A stretch of 64,000 bases of DNA. Source: an uncultured Pelagibacteraceae bacterium (GTDB lineage: Bacteria > Pseudomonadota > Alphaproteobacteria > Pelagibacterales > Pelagibacteraceae). The translations under genes and the position numbers were made by a program. Shown piece after piece: positions 8,910 to 22,328 of this stretch. Under the pieces are notes generated by a model that was given only the letters and a program-made list of their open reading frames with translations, did not search any database and was not told the DNA's origin. The DNA lies in contig CACODG010000001.1 in assembly GCA_902625945.1 (NCBI GenBank), positions 1 to 64,000 of the forward strand, given 5' to 3'. Within the stretch, counting starts at the first letter, position 1, and each line of letters begins with the position of its first letter.

Positions 8910-10313
8910 ATGAAATTTGTTAATAAAATACTATTTTTAATTATTATTTTTAAGCTCCCAGTCGCTAATGCAAAACCTGTCCCAGAGTCTTTTGCAGATT
9001 TAGCAGAGAAATTGATGCCTTCTGTAGTTAATATTTCTACTACTCAAACTGTTAAAACAACTACAAATCAATTCCCCTTTCAGTTTCCTCCAGGATCACC
9101 ATTTGGAGAAATGTTTAAAGATTTTGAAAGACCAACAGAAAGAAAAGCTGCATCTCTTGGCTCTGGCTTTGTAATAGATGAAGAAGGGATAGTTATTACT
9201 AATAATCACGTTGTTGCCAATGCAGAAGATATTTTAGTTAGAGTTGGTGAAAAAGAATACGAGGCTAAAGTAATAGGAGCAGACCCATATATGGATATTG
9301 CAGTTATAAAAATGAAAACAAATGATAAATTTAAACCAGTATCTTTTGGTGATTCTAGCAAAGCTAGAGTTGGTGATTGGGTTGTCGCAATTGGAAACCC
9401 TTTTGGTTTGGGTGGCACTGTAACCTCCGGAATTATCTCTGCTCGAAATAGACAGATTGGATTAACAAGATACGAGGATTTTATACAAACTGATGCATCA
9501 ATTAACCAAGGTAACTCAGGTGGCCCTTTATTCAATTTAAAAGGTGAAGTAATTGGAATCAATACTGCGATTATAGCTCCAGGGCAGTCAGGTTCAATTG
9601 GCATAGGATTTGCTATTCCAGCTAATGCAGCAGCGAATGTTATTGATCAGCTTATCAAGTTTGGAGAAACAAAAAGAGGTTGGTTGGGTGTAAGAATACA
9701 AGAAGTAAGCAAAGAGATCGCAGAAGTGGAAAAACTAAAAAAACCTGAAGGGGCATTAGTAGCAAGTGTTGGAAAAAACAGCCCTGCAGAAAAAGCAGGA
9801 ATTAAAGCAGGAGATATAATTTTAGAATTTGATGGCAAAAAAATTAACACAATGAAAAAACTTCCAAATGTTGTAGCTAGTACCGAAGTGGGTAAAAGTG
9901 TAGAACTTAAAATTTGGAGAAATAAAAAGTTAATCTCTAAAAGATTAATTCTTGGTAGACTTGAAACTTCTGAAGAGTTTAAGGAAACAAAACCTCAAAA
10001 AGTAAAAAAAAATATTGATATTGAAAGTTTAAAAATAGCAGTAAGAGAAGTCACAAGTGAAGATATTTCCTCAAGAAATTTAAATAAAAAAACTACAGGA
10101 GTAATAATTACAGATATTTCAAATCGTAGCCCTTTGTATAATTTATTAAGCGTTAATGATATAATTATCGAAGTCCAAAAAACTTCTGTAAAAAATTCTT
10201 CTGATCTTAAAAGAAAGGTTGAAGACATTTTTAAAAAAGGTGAAAAGACCTTACTGCTAACAGTAATTAATAAAAACAATCAAAGACGTTACCTAGGTGT
10301 TAAAATAAATTAA
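8910..10313 (+). CDS. degP: DegP/HtrA-type periplasmic serine protease
   Basis: Degrades misfolded envelope proteins in the periplasm. Residues 1-21 form a signal peptide ending VANA. The trypsin-like domain carries the catalytic triad at His100 (ITNNHVV), Asp129 (DPYMDIAVI) and Ser203 (QGNSGGPLF). A first PDZ domain spans about 255-345 and a second, more divergent one about 370-460. The length of 467 aa fits the Do family. Its position after hflK-hflC-DUF2065 suggests shared expression for envelope quality control. Gene symbol is by family; degQ or mucD naming would also fit. Confidence 0.93.
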   Translation: MKFVNKILFLIIIFKLPVANAKPVPESFADLAEKLMPSVVNISTTQTVKTTTNQFPFQFPPGSPFGEMFKDFERPTERKAASLGSGFVIDEEGIVITNNHVVANAEDILVRVGEKEYEAKVIGADPYMDIAVIKMKTNDKFKPVSFGDSSKARVGDWVVAIGNPFGLGGTVTSGIISARNRQIGLTRYEDFIQTDASINQGNSGGPLFNLKGEVIGINTAIIAPGQSGSIGIGFAIPANAAANVIDQLIKFGETKRGWLGVRIQEVSKEIAEVEKLKKPEGALVASVGKNSPAEKAGIKAGDIILEFDGKKINTMKKLPNVVASTEVGKSVELKIWRNKKLISKRLILGRLETSEEFKETKPQKVKKNIDIESLKIAVREVTSEDISSRNLNKKTTGVIITDISNRSPLYNLLSVNDIIIEVQKTSVKNSSDLKRKVEDIFKKGEKTLLLTVINKNNQRRYLGVKIN

Positions 10314-10315
10314 TT

Positions 10316-11233
10316 TTGTCTAAAAAATTAATACTCATAGCAGGTCCGACAGCTTCAGGAAAATCAAAACTAGCAACTAGTTTAGCCAGAAAATTAAATG
10401 GAGAAATTATTAATGCAGACAGTATGCAAATTTTTAAAGAATTCAAAATTTTATCATCTCGTCCAAGTTCAAGTGACACTCAAAAGATTAAACACCACCT
10501 TTATGGAGTAATTTCAGTTAAAAGATATTTTTCTGCGGGGGATTGGCTTAAGCAAGCAAAAAAAAAAATTAATTTTTGTTTAAAAAATAAAAAAATTCCA
10601 ATAGTAGTAGGAGGAACTGGTCTTTATTTTAATACAATTATAAAAGGCATAAGTAAAATTCCAAGCATAGATTTAAAAACAAGAAATAAAGTTAGAAATT
10701 TGTACAAAAAACTTGGGACTAAAAAGTTTTACGATCGACTAATTAGGCTAGATCCAAAAATTAAAGGCAGAATACTTCCTACTGACTCACAAAGAATTCA
10801 AAGAGCTTATGAAGTAAAATTTAAAACTAGAAAATCATTATTTGATTGGTTTATATACACAAAATCTGATTTCTTAGATTTCGAAATAAAAAAAATATTC
10901 ATTGATATTCCAAGAGACGTATTATTAAAAAAAATTTCTCAAAGAACAGAGCTGATGATTAAAAAAAATTGTTTTAATGAAGTAAGAAAATTCAATAGAC
11001 TTAAAATTGAAAAAAGATTATCTGCAAATAAACTAATAGGTGTTCAAGAAATCAATGATTTTTTGAAGGGGTCGATCTCACTAGACCAATGCAAAGAGCT
11101 TATCAATATAAAGACAAGACAATACGCTAAGAGACAAAATACTTGGGCTAGAGGCCATATGAAGAATTGGAATAAGATTTATTCGAAAAATTTCTCAATT
11201 CTTTTAAAAAAATCATTAAAAGTTGTAAGCTAA
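10316..11233 (+). CDS. miaA: tRNA dimethylallyltransferase
   Basis: Adds a dimethylallyl group to A37 of tRNAs that read UNN codons. The P-loop GPTASGKSKLA is at residues 10-20, followed by the family segment INADSMQIFKEF (about 34-45) with the catalytic Asp, and VVGGTGLYF near 96. The length of 305 aa is usual. The start is TTG at 10316, 2 nt after the protease stop, and gives the canonical MSKKLILIAGP beginning. No other in-frame start is as well placed. Confidence 0.93.
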   Translation: MSKKLILIAGPTASGKSKLATSLARKLNGEIINADSMQIFKEFKILSSRPSSSDTQKIKHHLYGVISVKRYFSAGDWLKQAKKKINFCLKNKKIPIVVGGTGLYFNTIIKGISKIPSIDLKTRNKVRNLYKKLGTKKFYDRLIRLDPKIKGRILPTDSQRIQRAYEVKFKTRKSLFDWFIYTKSDFLDFEIKKIFIDIPRDVLLKKISQRTELMIKKNCFNEVRKFNRLKIEKRLSANKLIGVQEINDFLKGSISLDQCKELINIKTRQYAKRQNTWARGHMKNWNKIYSKNFSILLKKSLKVVS

Positions 11234-11236
11234 AAC

Positions 11237-11264
11237 TTGACGCAAATCATTTCTAGGCTAGATT
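11237..11264 (+). promoter_or_regulatory. Predicted ilvB promoter giving a leaderless transcript
   Basis: TTGACG (11237-11242) and TAGATT (11259-11264) are spaced by 16 nt. A start 7 nt after the -10 coincides with the A of the ilvB ATG at 11271. There is no ribosome-binding sequence between the -10 and the ATG, consistent with leaderless translation. Confidence 0.5.
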
Positions 11265-11270
11265 GTATGA

Positions 11271-13036
11271 ATGCCAAAATTATTGAGCGGAGCAGAAATT
11301 GTATTTAAAGCGTTAGAGGACCAAAAAGTTGAATACATTTTTGGTTACCCAGGCGGCGCAGTATTACCAATTTATGATGAACTTAAAAATCATAAATCAA
11401 TTAAACATATATTAGCAAGACACGAGCAAGGAGCTGGTCATTCAGCAGAAGGATATGCAAGATCAAGCGGCAAGCCGGGAGTTTTATTAGTTACATCTGG
11501 TCCAGGCGCAACTAATGCAGTGACCGCTTTGACAGATGCTTACATGGACTCAGTTCCTCTTGTTTGCATTTCCGGCCAAGTTCCAACACATCTAATCGGA
11601 ACAGACGCATTTCAAGAATGTGATACGACTGGAATTACACGACCGTGTACAAAACATAATTGGTTAGTAAAAGATGTAAATGATCTCTCAAGAGTTTTAC
11701 ATTTAGCTTTTGAGGTAGCAACTACAGGAAGACCCGGACCAGTTTTAGTTGATATTCCAAAAGATATTCAATTTAAAAAAGGTAAATATAAATTTTATAA
11801 GAACACTCTTAAAAAAAAACTTAATGGCAAAGCATCTCAAAAAATTTCTAATTCAGAATTAGATAAATTTATCGACTTAATGAAAAAATCTTCAAAGCCT
11901 ATTTTTTATACAGGTGGAGGAGTTATAAACTCAGGACCAGATGCTAGCAAATATTTGAGAGAATTAGTTTCTCTAACTGGCTTTCCCATTACTTCAACTT
12001 TACAAGGACTTGGAGCATATCCTGGAGATGACCCACAATTTCTAGGCATGCTTGGTATGCACGGTACTTATGAAGCAAATAATGCGATGCATGATTGTGA
12101 CTTAATGATAAACATCGGCGCAAGATTTGATGATAGAATTACAGGAAAAGTTGACGAATTTTCACCTGGTTCAAAAAAAATTCATGTCGATATTGATCCT
12201 TCTTCAATCGGAAAAAATATAAAAGTTGATCTTGCTATAGTAAGTGATGTAACAGAGCTTCTAAAATCTTTAATTAAAAGATTTAAGGAGAAAAATAAAA
12301 ACTTTGTTAGTTCTAACAAGCAAAAAACATCAAAATGGTGGGAACAGATTGAAAAATGGAGAGAAAAAAAATCTTTAAACTTTATAAACAGCGACAAAGT
12401 TATAAAACCTCAACATGCAGTGCAAAGGCTTTATGAGTTAACAAAAAATCAGGACACTTTTATCACAACAGAAGTAGGTCAACACCAAATGTGGGCAGCA
12501 CAGCACTATAAATTTAATAAACCCAATAGATGGATGACATCTGGCGGCCTTGGAACAATGGGGTACGGACTTCCAGCGGCAATCGGTGTTCAAATTGCAA
12601 ATCCCGAAAAACTTGTTGTTGATATAGCGGGAGAAGCATCTGTCTTAATGACAATGCAAGAAATGTCTACAGCTGTTCAATATAGATTACCAATAAAAAT
12701 ATTTATTTTAAATAATGAATACATGGGAATGGTAAGACAATGGCAAGAACTTTTACATGAAAAAAATTATTCTGAAAGTTATACTGCCGCGCTACCAGAT
12801 TTCGTTAAATTAGCAGAGTCTTATGGTTGTGTAGGTATTAGAGCAAAAACACCTAATGAGTTGGACGAAAAAATTAAAGAAATGATTAATGTTGATAAAC
12901 CAGTAATATTTGACTGTGTTGTCGACAAAGCAGAAAATTGTTTTCCAATGATACCTTCAGGTAAGCCTCATAACCAAATGATTTTAGGCCCCGAGGAAGA
13001 AGATGAAATATCTGATGAAGGGAAAATTTTAGTTTA

Positions 13037-13037
<1 letters not shown>
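11271..13037 (+). CDS. ilvB: Acetolactate synthase, large (catalytic) subunit
   Basis: ThDP enzyme that condenses two pyruvates (or pyruvate and 2-oxobutyrate), the first common step to valine, leucine and isoleucine. The 588-aa protein has the N-terminal ThDP domain with catalytic Glu52 (ARHEQGAGH), a central FAD-binding domain, and the C-terminal pyrophosphate domain ending in ILNNEYMGMVRQWQ. The metal-binding motif usually written GDG...N reads GEA here, with Glu455 in place of Asp. The stop overlaps the ilvH ATG by one base (TAATG). It probably has its own promoter at 11237. Confidence 0.95.
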
Positions 13038-14607
<1,570 letters not shown>

Positions 14608-14649
14608 CCCAATCTGAGTCTAAAACACTATCTTGAACTACATAATTAT

Positions 14650-14677
14650 TTGCAAATTCTAGCTTTGATTGTAATAT
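14650..14677 (+). promoter_or_regulatory. Possible leuA promoter
   Basis: TTGCAA (14650-14655) and TAATAT (14672-14677) with a 16-nt spacer sit in the only sizeable gap of this stretch. They would give a leader of about 27 nt for leuA, in which no strong ribosome site is seen. Sequence pattern only. Confidence 0.3.
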
Positions 14678-14710
14678 GAGAAGCTTTTAATTTTTTACAA
14701 TTATAAAGTT

Positions 14711-17318
<2,608 letters not shown>

Positions 17319-17336
17319 TTTGTCTTTACCGAAAAA

Positions 17337-18182
17337 ATGTCAGTTAGTAGAGATGATTTTAGCATAGCTTTTCGTTCAGCCCTTTTACAAAGAGGAGCAA
17401 CGCAAAAATTTTCAATTTTTTCTCTTATAATTGTAGCTTTAGTAATATTTTTTTTAGATGTATACGGATTCGCTGTAGTAAAAACAGCAAGAAGTTTCAT
17501 AAACGATGTTGTCTACAGAGTAACTTATTTAGCTTCTACTCCTACTAGACTATTCCCAGGTATAAATCAAGGTATCGCAAGTCACTTTAATTTAAAAAAA
17601 GAAAATGAAGAATTAAGAAAAGTTATAGAACGTTATAAATCTATAGACCTTAACCTAGAATATATATCTAATGAAAATAAAAACTTGAAAAAAGTTTTAG
17701 ACACAGAAGATGTAAAAAGTGTTTCGAATATAGTTTTAGCGAAAGTTTTAGTAGATAGAAATAGCCCATTTTTAAAATCAATAATTATCAATAAAGGAAG
17801 TAAAGAGGGAATCATTAAAGGAATGCCCGTCACACAAAATAAATATTTAGTTGGACGTATAGTTGAGACTAATTATTTATCATCAAGAGTGTTATTGCTA
17901 AATGATTTAAATAGCAGAATTCCAGTTACATTTGATGAAAAAAGCACTCAAGCAATTTTAACTGGCGGAGGAACACGTAAACCAACACTATCATATTTAC
18001 CAGAAGATTATGAATTTGAAGATGATATAACTGTTTTTGCCTCTGGAAAAGACGGAATTTTTAGCGCAGGAACTCCCATAGGAAAAACAAAACATACCGG
18101 TGAAGTCGAACTATTTGTAGATCCAAATCAACTGTCTTTTGTAACAGTAAATTTAATTAAACCAAGTAAGGAAATATTCTAA
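17337..18182 (+). CDS. mreC: Rod-shape-determining protein MreC
   Basis: Periplasmic scaffold that links MreB, MreD, PBP2 and RodA. The 281-aa protein has a cytoplasmic N-terminus, one membrane span (about residues 26-48), a coiled coil (about 80-115, LKKENEELRKVIERYKS) and a beta-rich MreC domain with VNKGSKEGI-like INKGSKEGI at about 146. The stop overlaps the mreD ATG by one base. Confidence 0.93.
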   Translation: MSVSRDDFSIAFRSALLQRGATQKFSIFSLIIVALVIFFLDVYGFAVVKTARSFINDVVYRVTYLASTPTRLFPGINQGIASHFNLKKENEELRKVIERYKSIDLNLEYISNENKNLKKVLDTEDVKSVSNIVLAKVLVDRNSPFLKSIIINKGSKEGIIKGMPVTQNKYLVGRIVETNYLSSRVLLLNDLNSRIPVTFDEKSTQAILTGGGTRKPTLSYLPEDYEFEDDITVFASGKDGIFSAGTPIGKTKHTGEVELFVDPNQLSFVTVNLIKPSKEIF

Positions 18183-18694
18183 TGGCTAAGGTAAATATAA
18201 TAAATAAATTATTTGCAGCCGGCCCTTTAATTTTACTATATTATTTATCAATCAGTGAAATTGATGCAAACCTTGAAAAGTTATTTGAAGTTTTTTCATT
18301 AAATTTACAAATCATAATAATTTATTTTTGGATAATCAAACGTCCAAGTCTTATGGGAACAGGTCATATTTTTTCTGCTGGTCTTATTAACGATGTTGTA
18401 ATGGGATTTCCTTTAGGCATAAGCTCACTATCTTATCTTGTAGTATGCTTTGTTGGCAATTACGTTAGAAACAAAAGTGTGAACACAACAATTGCATCTG
18501 ACTGGTTTACTTTTCTAATAGCTTTATTATTTGCTAATTTACTTTTTTTCTCATTGCTTAATAATTTTTCAGAAGTTGCGATCTCTTATTCAAAAATTGG
18601 TTATAATACTTTCTTCACTCTATTCCTATTCCCGGTTTTCTGGCTTCTATTTAACCTATATCAAATGAGCTTCATAGGATCTCAAGATGCTTAG
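18182..18694 (+). CDS. mreD: Rod-shape-determining protein MreD
   Basis: A 170-aa inner-membrane protein with about five hydrophobic segments and the conserved GLINDVVMGFPLGISSL stretch (about 68-84), typical of MreD. It is needed for rod elongation with MreB and MreC. It is coupled to mreC by a one-base overlap and overlaps the PBP2 start by 8 bp. Confidence 0.9.
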   Translation: MAKVNIINKLFAAGPLILLYYLSISEIDANLEKLFEVFSLNLQIIIIYFWIIKRPSLMGTGHIFSAGLINDVVMGFPLGISSLSYLVVCFVGNYVRNKSVNTTIASDWFTFLIALLFANLLFFSLLNNFSEVAISYSKIGYNTFFTLFLFPVFWLLFNLYQMSFIGSQDA

Positions 18695-20621
18695 TCCCGG
18701 TTCAGGAAATACTGTTATTAAGTCAAAACTTATAAGTAGAAGAATGTTTTTATTAACCGCAGCAAAAGCTGTAGTGATGGTCGGGTTAGTAGGGAGACTT
18801 ATATCTCTTCAAATTAATCAAGCTACTAAATATAAATCTTTGTCAGATAAAAATAGGTTTAGAGAGTGGAAGTTAGCCCCAGAGAGAGGAGCAATAAAAG
18901 ATTTCTTTGATACAAAAATAGCATCAAGTGAACCTCTTTACCAATTACATTTAGTTCCTGAAAACGCTAAGGATTTAGACAATTTATTTGTAAGATTAAA
19001 AGCAATTTTAAACATTACAGATCGAAAAGTTTCCTATTTAAAAAGAGTTATAAAAAAACAAAAACCTTGGGAACCAGTGATTGTTTCTGAAAATTTAGAT
19101 TGGTCAGATTTTTCAAGAATAAATTTATTTTTACATGAGTTGGAAGGAGTAGAGCCCATCGTCTCTGTTGCAAGAACTTATCCTGATAATTCGTCAGCTC
19201 ATATTTTAGGTTATGTATCTCAAATAAGTGCTAAAGATTTACAAACAAAAAAATATCTCCAAGAATTAGCTGTGCCAGGTATGGCGATAGGAAAAACTGG
19301 TTTAGAGAGAAAACTAGATGAAAAGATAATTGGTAAAGTTGGTTATCAACGTTATGAAGTTAATGCTTTTGGAAAAAGAATAAGAGAAATTAAAATTGAT
19401 GAGGGCCAAGCAGGTAAAAGTTTCAAAACAACTCTAGACTACGAAATTCAAAAATACACTAATAAACTCTTAAAAGATAAAGCAGCCGCAGTGTGCGTGA
19501 TGGATGTTTATAATGGAGATATTGTATCTTTAGTCTCCTCTCCAACATTTGAGCCCAATGAATTTGTTCATGGATTAGATAAGGCTTATTGGAATAGTTT
19601 AATTAAAAACGAAAAGAAACCTCTAGCGAATAAAGCGTTATCAGGATTATATCCGCCTGGATCTACTATTAAAACTTTGGTTGCTTTAAGTGCTTTAGAA
19701 AATAAAATTATTAGGCCTTTAGATACTTTTAGATGCAAAGGAAAAATAGAGCTTTACGGAGAGAAATTTCACTGCTGGGAGAAAGATGGACACGGTATCG
19801 TTAATCTTAGAAGAGGAATTCAAAGATCTTGTGATGTTTATTTTTATGAAGTTGCTAGAAAACTTGGTGTAGATAGATTGTCAGAAACTGCAAAAAGATT
19901 CGGTTTAGGAAAAAAAGTTTTAGATGATTTTATTGAAGAAAGATCTGGAGTGGTACCAAATACAAAATGGAAGAAAAAATTTATAGGACAAAATTGGTAT
20001 TTAGGTGAAACTCTTCACTCAGGAATAGGTCAAGGATACTTCCAAAGCACACCTTTGCAATTATGTTTAATGACAGCACAAATAGCAAATGGAGGTTTTG
20101 AAATAAAGCCGAGAATAATAGTTGATGGAAAAAACGACAACTTAAGAAATTATTTAAAACATAAAAATGAAAATCCTAATGAACCTCTTCCTACTGATTT
20201 ATTAGTATCAAATTTTGATTTAAAACCTTTATTTAAAAACCAAGAACATATTAACCTTATTAAAGATGCTATGTTTTCTTCATCAAATGAGCCTGGAGGA
20301 ACTTCTTATAGACATAGGTTAGAAAATCCAAAATATACATTTGCTGGTAAAACTGGCTCATCACAGATAAAAAGATTTACAGAGGCTCAGCGTGAAGCAG
20401 AGGTTAAACAAGAAAGTTTACCTTACAAAGATAGAGACCATGCATTGTTTGTAGCATTTGCTCCTTATAAAAATCCACAATATGCAATAAGTGTTTTAGT
20501 TGAGCATGGAGGTTCAGGGGGTAAAACTGCTGCACCAATAGCAAAGAAAGTAATCAAAAAAGTTCTTGAAAGACATGAATTAAGAAGAAGTGTAAATAAT
20601 AAAATTGGGGAGTCTGTCTAA
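18687..20621 (+). CDS. mrdA: Penicillin-binding protein 2 (elongation transpeptidase)
   Basis: Class B transpeptidase that cross-links peptidoglycan during elongation, paired with RodA. After a short cytoplasmic segment and one membrane anchor (about residues 20-40) comes the dimerization domain, then the transpeptidase domain with nucleophile Ser326 in STIK, the SCD motif at 381-383 and KTG at 555-557. The length of 644 aa is normal. It ends with a one-base overlap with rodA (TAATG), so the enzyme pair is coupled. Confidence 0.96.
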   Translation: MLSPGSGNTVIKSKLISRRMFLLTAAKAVVMVGLVGRLISLQINQATKYKSLSDKNRFREWKLAPERGAIKDFFDTKIASSEPLYQLHLVPENAKDLDNLFVRLKAILNITDRKVSYLKRVIKKQKPWEPVIVSENLDWSDFSRINLFLHELEGVEPIVSVARTYPDNSSAHILGYVSQISAKDLQTKKYLQELAVPGMAIGKTGLERKLDEKIIGKVGYQRYEVNAFGKRIREIKIDEGQAGKSFKTTLDYEIQKYTNKLLKDKAAAVCVMDVYNGDIVSLVSSPTFEPNEFVHGLDKAYWNSLIKNEKKPLANKALSGLYPPGSTIKTLVALSALENKIIRPLDTFRCKGKIELYGEKFHCWEKDGHGIVNLRRGIQRSCDVYFYEVARKLGVDRLSETAKRFGLGKKVLDDFIEERSGVVPNTKWKKKFIGQNWYLGETLHSGIGQGYFQSTPLQLCLMTAQIANGGFEIKPRIIVDGKNDNLRNYLKHKNENPNEPLPTDLLVSNFDLKPLFKNQEHINLIKDAMFSSSNEPGGTSYRHRLENPKYTFAGKTGSSQIKRFTEAQREAEVKQESLPYKDRDHALFVAFAPYKNPQYAISVLVEHGGSGGKTAAPIAKKVIKKVLERHELRRSVNNKIGESV

Positions 20622-21745
20622 TGTTGCAACCAAGATCTATTCATTCATCATTAAGTTTTAAAGATAAACTTTTTTCAATTGATTATGTTTTAGTTTTTTC
20701 AATTTTTATTTTAGGACTTGTAAGTATTTTGGCAATGTATTCAACTGATGGAGGAGAGTTTAAATACCATACTAATAGTCACATACTTAGATTTTTTGTT
20801 TTCTTTGGAATGTTTCTATTTATTTCCTTTGTTCAAATTAGATTTTGGCACAGTACGAGTTATTTAATTTATATTCTATTTTTTTTATTACTTCTCGGCG
20901 TCAAATATTTTGGTCTTACCTCTTCAGGATCTAAAAGATGGTTAGATTTATATTTCATGAATCTACAACCATCGGAATTAATGAAAATTGGTCTAATAAT
21001 GTTTTTGGCAAAATATTATCACCGGATCTCGATTGAAAATATAAATCATTTAAGATTTTTATTTTTACCTATCGTAGTTCTAATAGCTCCAATAATATTA
21101 GTAGCTACTCAACCAGATCTTGGTACTGCTTTATTGATTGCAGCTGGTGGATTGACTGTTACGTGGTTAGCAGGGGTAAGAATAAAGTTTTTTGCTTTTT
21201 CAGGTTTAGCATTTCTGGCGTTGCTTCCAATAGCGATCTCTTTTTTAAAACCTTACCAAAAATCTAGGATATTAACTTTTTTAAATCCAGAGAGAGACCC
21301 ACTTGGAGCAGGATACCAAATTATACAATCAAAAATAGCTATTGGATCAGGGGGATTATTTGGCAAAGGTTTCTTGCAAGGTTCTCAGAGCTATTTAGAT
21401 TATTTACCAGAGAAACATACTGACTTTATATTCACCCTTTTCTCTGAGGAGTTTGGATTTTTTGGATCTTTATTTATTCTACTTTTATATGCAGTAATAG
21501 TTTGGAGAATAGTTAAAATAGGAAATCTGACTAGGAGTAATTTTGGAAAACTCTATTGTTATAGTTTTGCTACAGCTTTTTTTATTTATGTTGTTGTAAA
21601 TATGATGATGGTTCTGGGATTACTACCTATTGTAGGGTCTCCTCTTCCTATTATGTCCTATGGAGGGTCATCAATGATGGCAATAATGCTTGGATTAGGA
21701 ATAGTAATGTCATGCAAAGTTTACAAAGACACTCCTGTAAATTAA
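20621..21745 (+). CDS. rodA: SEDS peptidoglycan glycosyltransferase RodA
   Basis: A 374-aa polytopic membrane protein that polymerizes glycan strands for lateral wall growth with PBP2. About ten hydrophobic segments are visible, with the SEDS landmarks GSKRWLDL near residue 105, QPDLGTALL near 163 and GLLPIVGSPLPIMSYGGSS near 334. Also called mrdB. An 83-bp gap separates it from the bactofilin gene. Confidence 0.96.
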   Translation: MLQPRSIHSSLSFKDKLFSIDYVLVFSIFILGLVSILAMYSTDGGEFKYHTNSHILRFFVFFGMFLFISFVQIRFWHSTSYLIYILFFLLLLGVKYFGLTSSGSKRWLDLYFMNLQPSELMKIGLIMFLAKYYHRISIENINHLRFLFLPIVVLIAPIILVATQPDLGTALLIAAGGLTVTWLAGVRIKFFAFSGLAFLALLPIAISFLKPYQKSRILTFLNPERDPLGAGYQIIQSKIAIGSGGLFGKGFLQGSQSYLDYLPEKHTDFIFTLFSEEFGFFGSLFILLLYAVIVWRIVKIGNLTRSNFGKLYCYSFATAFFIYVVVNMMMVLGLLPIVGSPLPIMSYGGSSMMAIMLGLGIVMSCKVYKDTPVN

Positions 21746-21828
21746 CAATTTAAACCTATTTTGGTCAAATTTTATTTTATTAAATACTTGTAAATTCAGC
21801 TAATAGGTGATTAGTTTAGAACTATAAT

Positions 21829-22284
21829 ATGTTTGGAGATAAGAAAAATAAACTTAAAGACTCAGAAAGATCTCTAATAAGTGAGACGGTAAGTATCGAA
21901 GGAACAATAAATAGCTCCGGTGCAATCGACGTTGCTGGCTTAATAAAAGGACCAGTTTACTCCAAAGAGATCATCATTAGAGAAACAGGTTCAATTACTG
22001 GTTCAATTGAAGGTGATCATATCGAAATTCACGGTCATTTAGACGGTAAAGTTTCAGGTTCAGATATTGTGATAGGTTCAACTGGTACAGTTAAAGGGGA
22101 CATAGAGTTTGGAAATAATTTAAGAACTGAAAATGGCGCTGATATTGACGGATATATCAAAAAGACTAACAAATCGAAATCTACGTTGACTGGCGACTTC
22201 TTATTTAAGAAAAAAGAGAAAAAAGACTCTTCCGAGACTTCAGACGAAAGACCAGAAGTAGTAAACAAAGAAGCTTTGGCATAA
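21829..22284 (+). CDS. bacA: Bactofilin
   Basis: A 151-aa polymer-forming cytoskeletal protein. The core (about residues 20-105) is a right-handed beta helix seen as repeated GTINSSGAIDVAG, GSITGSIEGDHIEI and GTVKGDIEF units. The tails are charged and likely disordered, with Lys/Glu/Ser-rich ends. Bactofilins help set curvature and local wall growth, and the link to rodA fits a small curved cell. TATAAT directly abuts the ATG and is probably coincidental as a -10. The symbol is by family; ccmA is also used. Confidence 0.88.
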   Translation: MFGDKKNKLKDSERSLISETVSIEGTINSSGAIDVAGLIKGPVYSKEIIIRETGSITGSIEGDHIEIHGHLDGKVSGSDIVIGSTGTVKGDIEFGNNLRTENGADIDGYIKKTNKSKSTLTGDFLFKKKEKKDSSETSDERPEVVNKEALA

Positions 22285-22328
22285 TTTACCACACTATAAT
22301 TATTTATACATTAGAATATAATTTTCTA

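Noticed and set aside
9206-9604. 132-codon frame on the minus strand inside the DegP-type gene
   Set aside because: It lies fully antisense to a gene with a clear catalytic triad, and has a composition expected from the opposite strand.
21823-21828. TATAAT immediately before the bactofilin ATG as a promoter -10
   Set aside because: It would start transcription inside the gene and has no -35 at the right distance.
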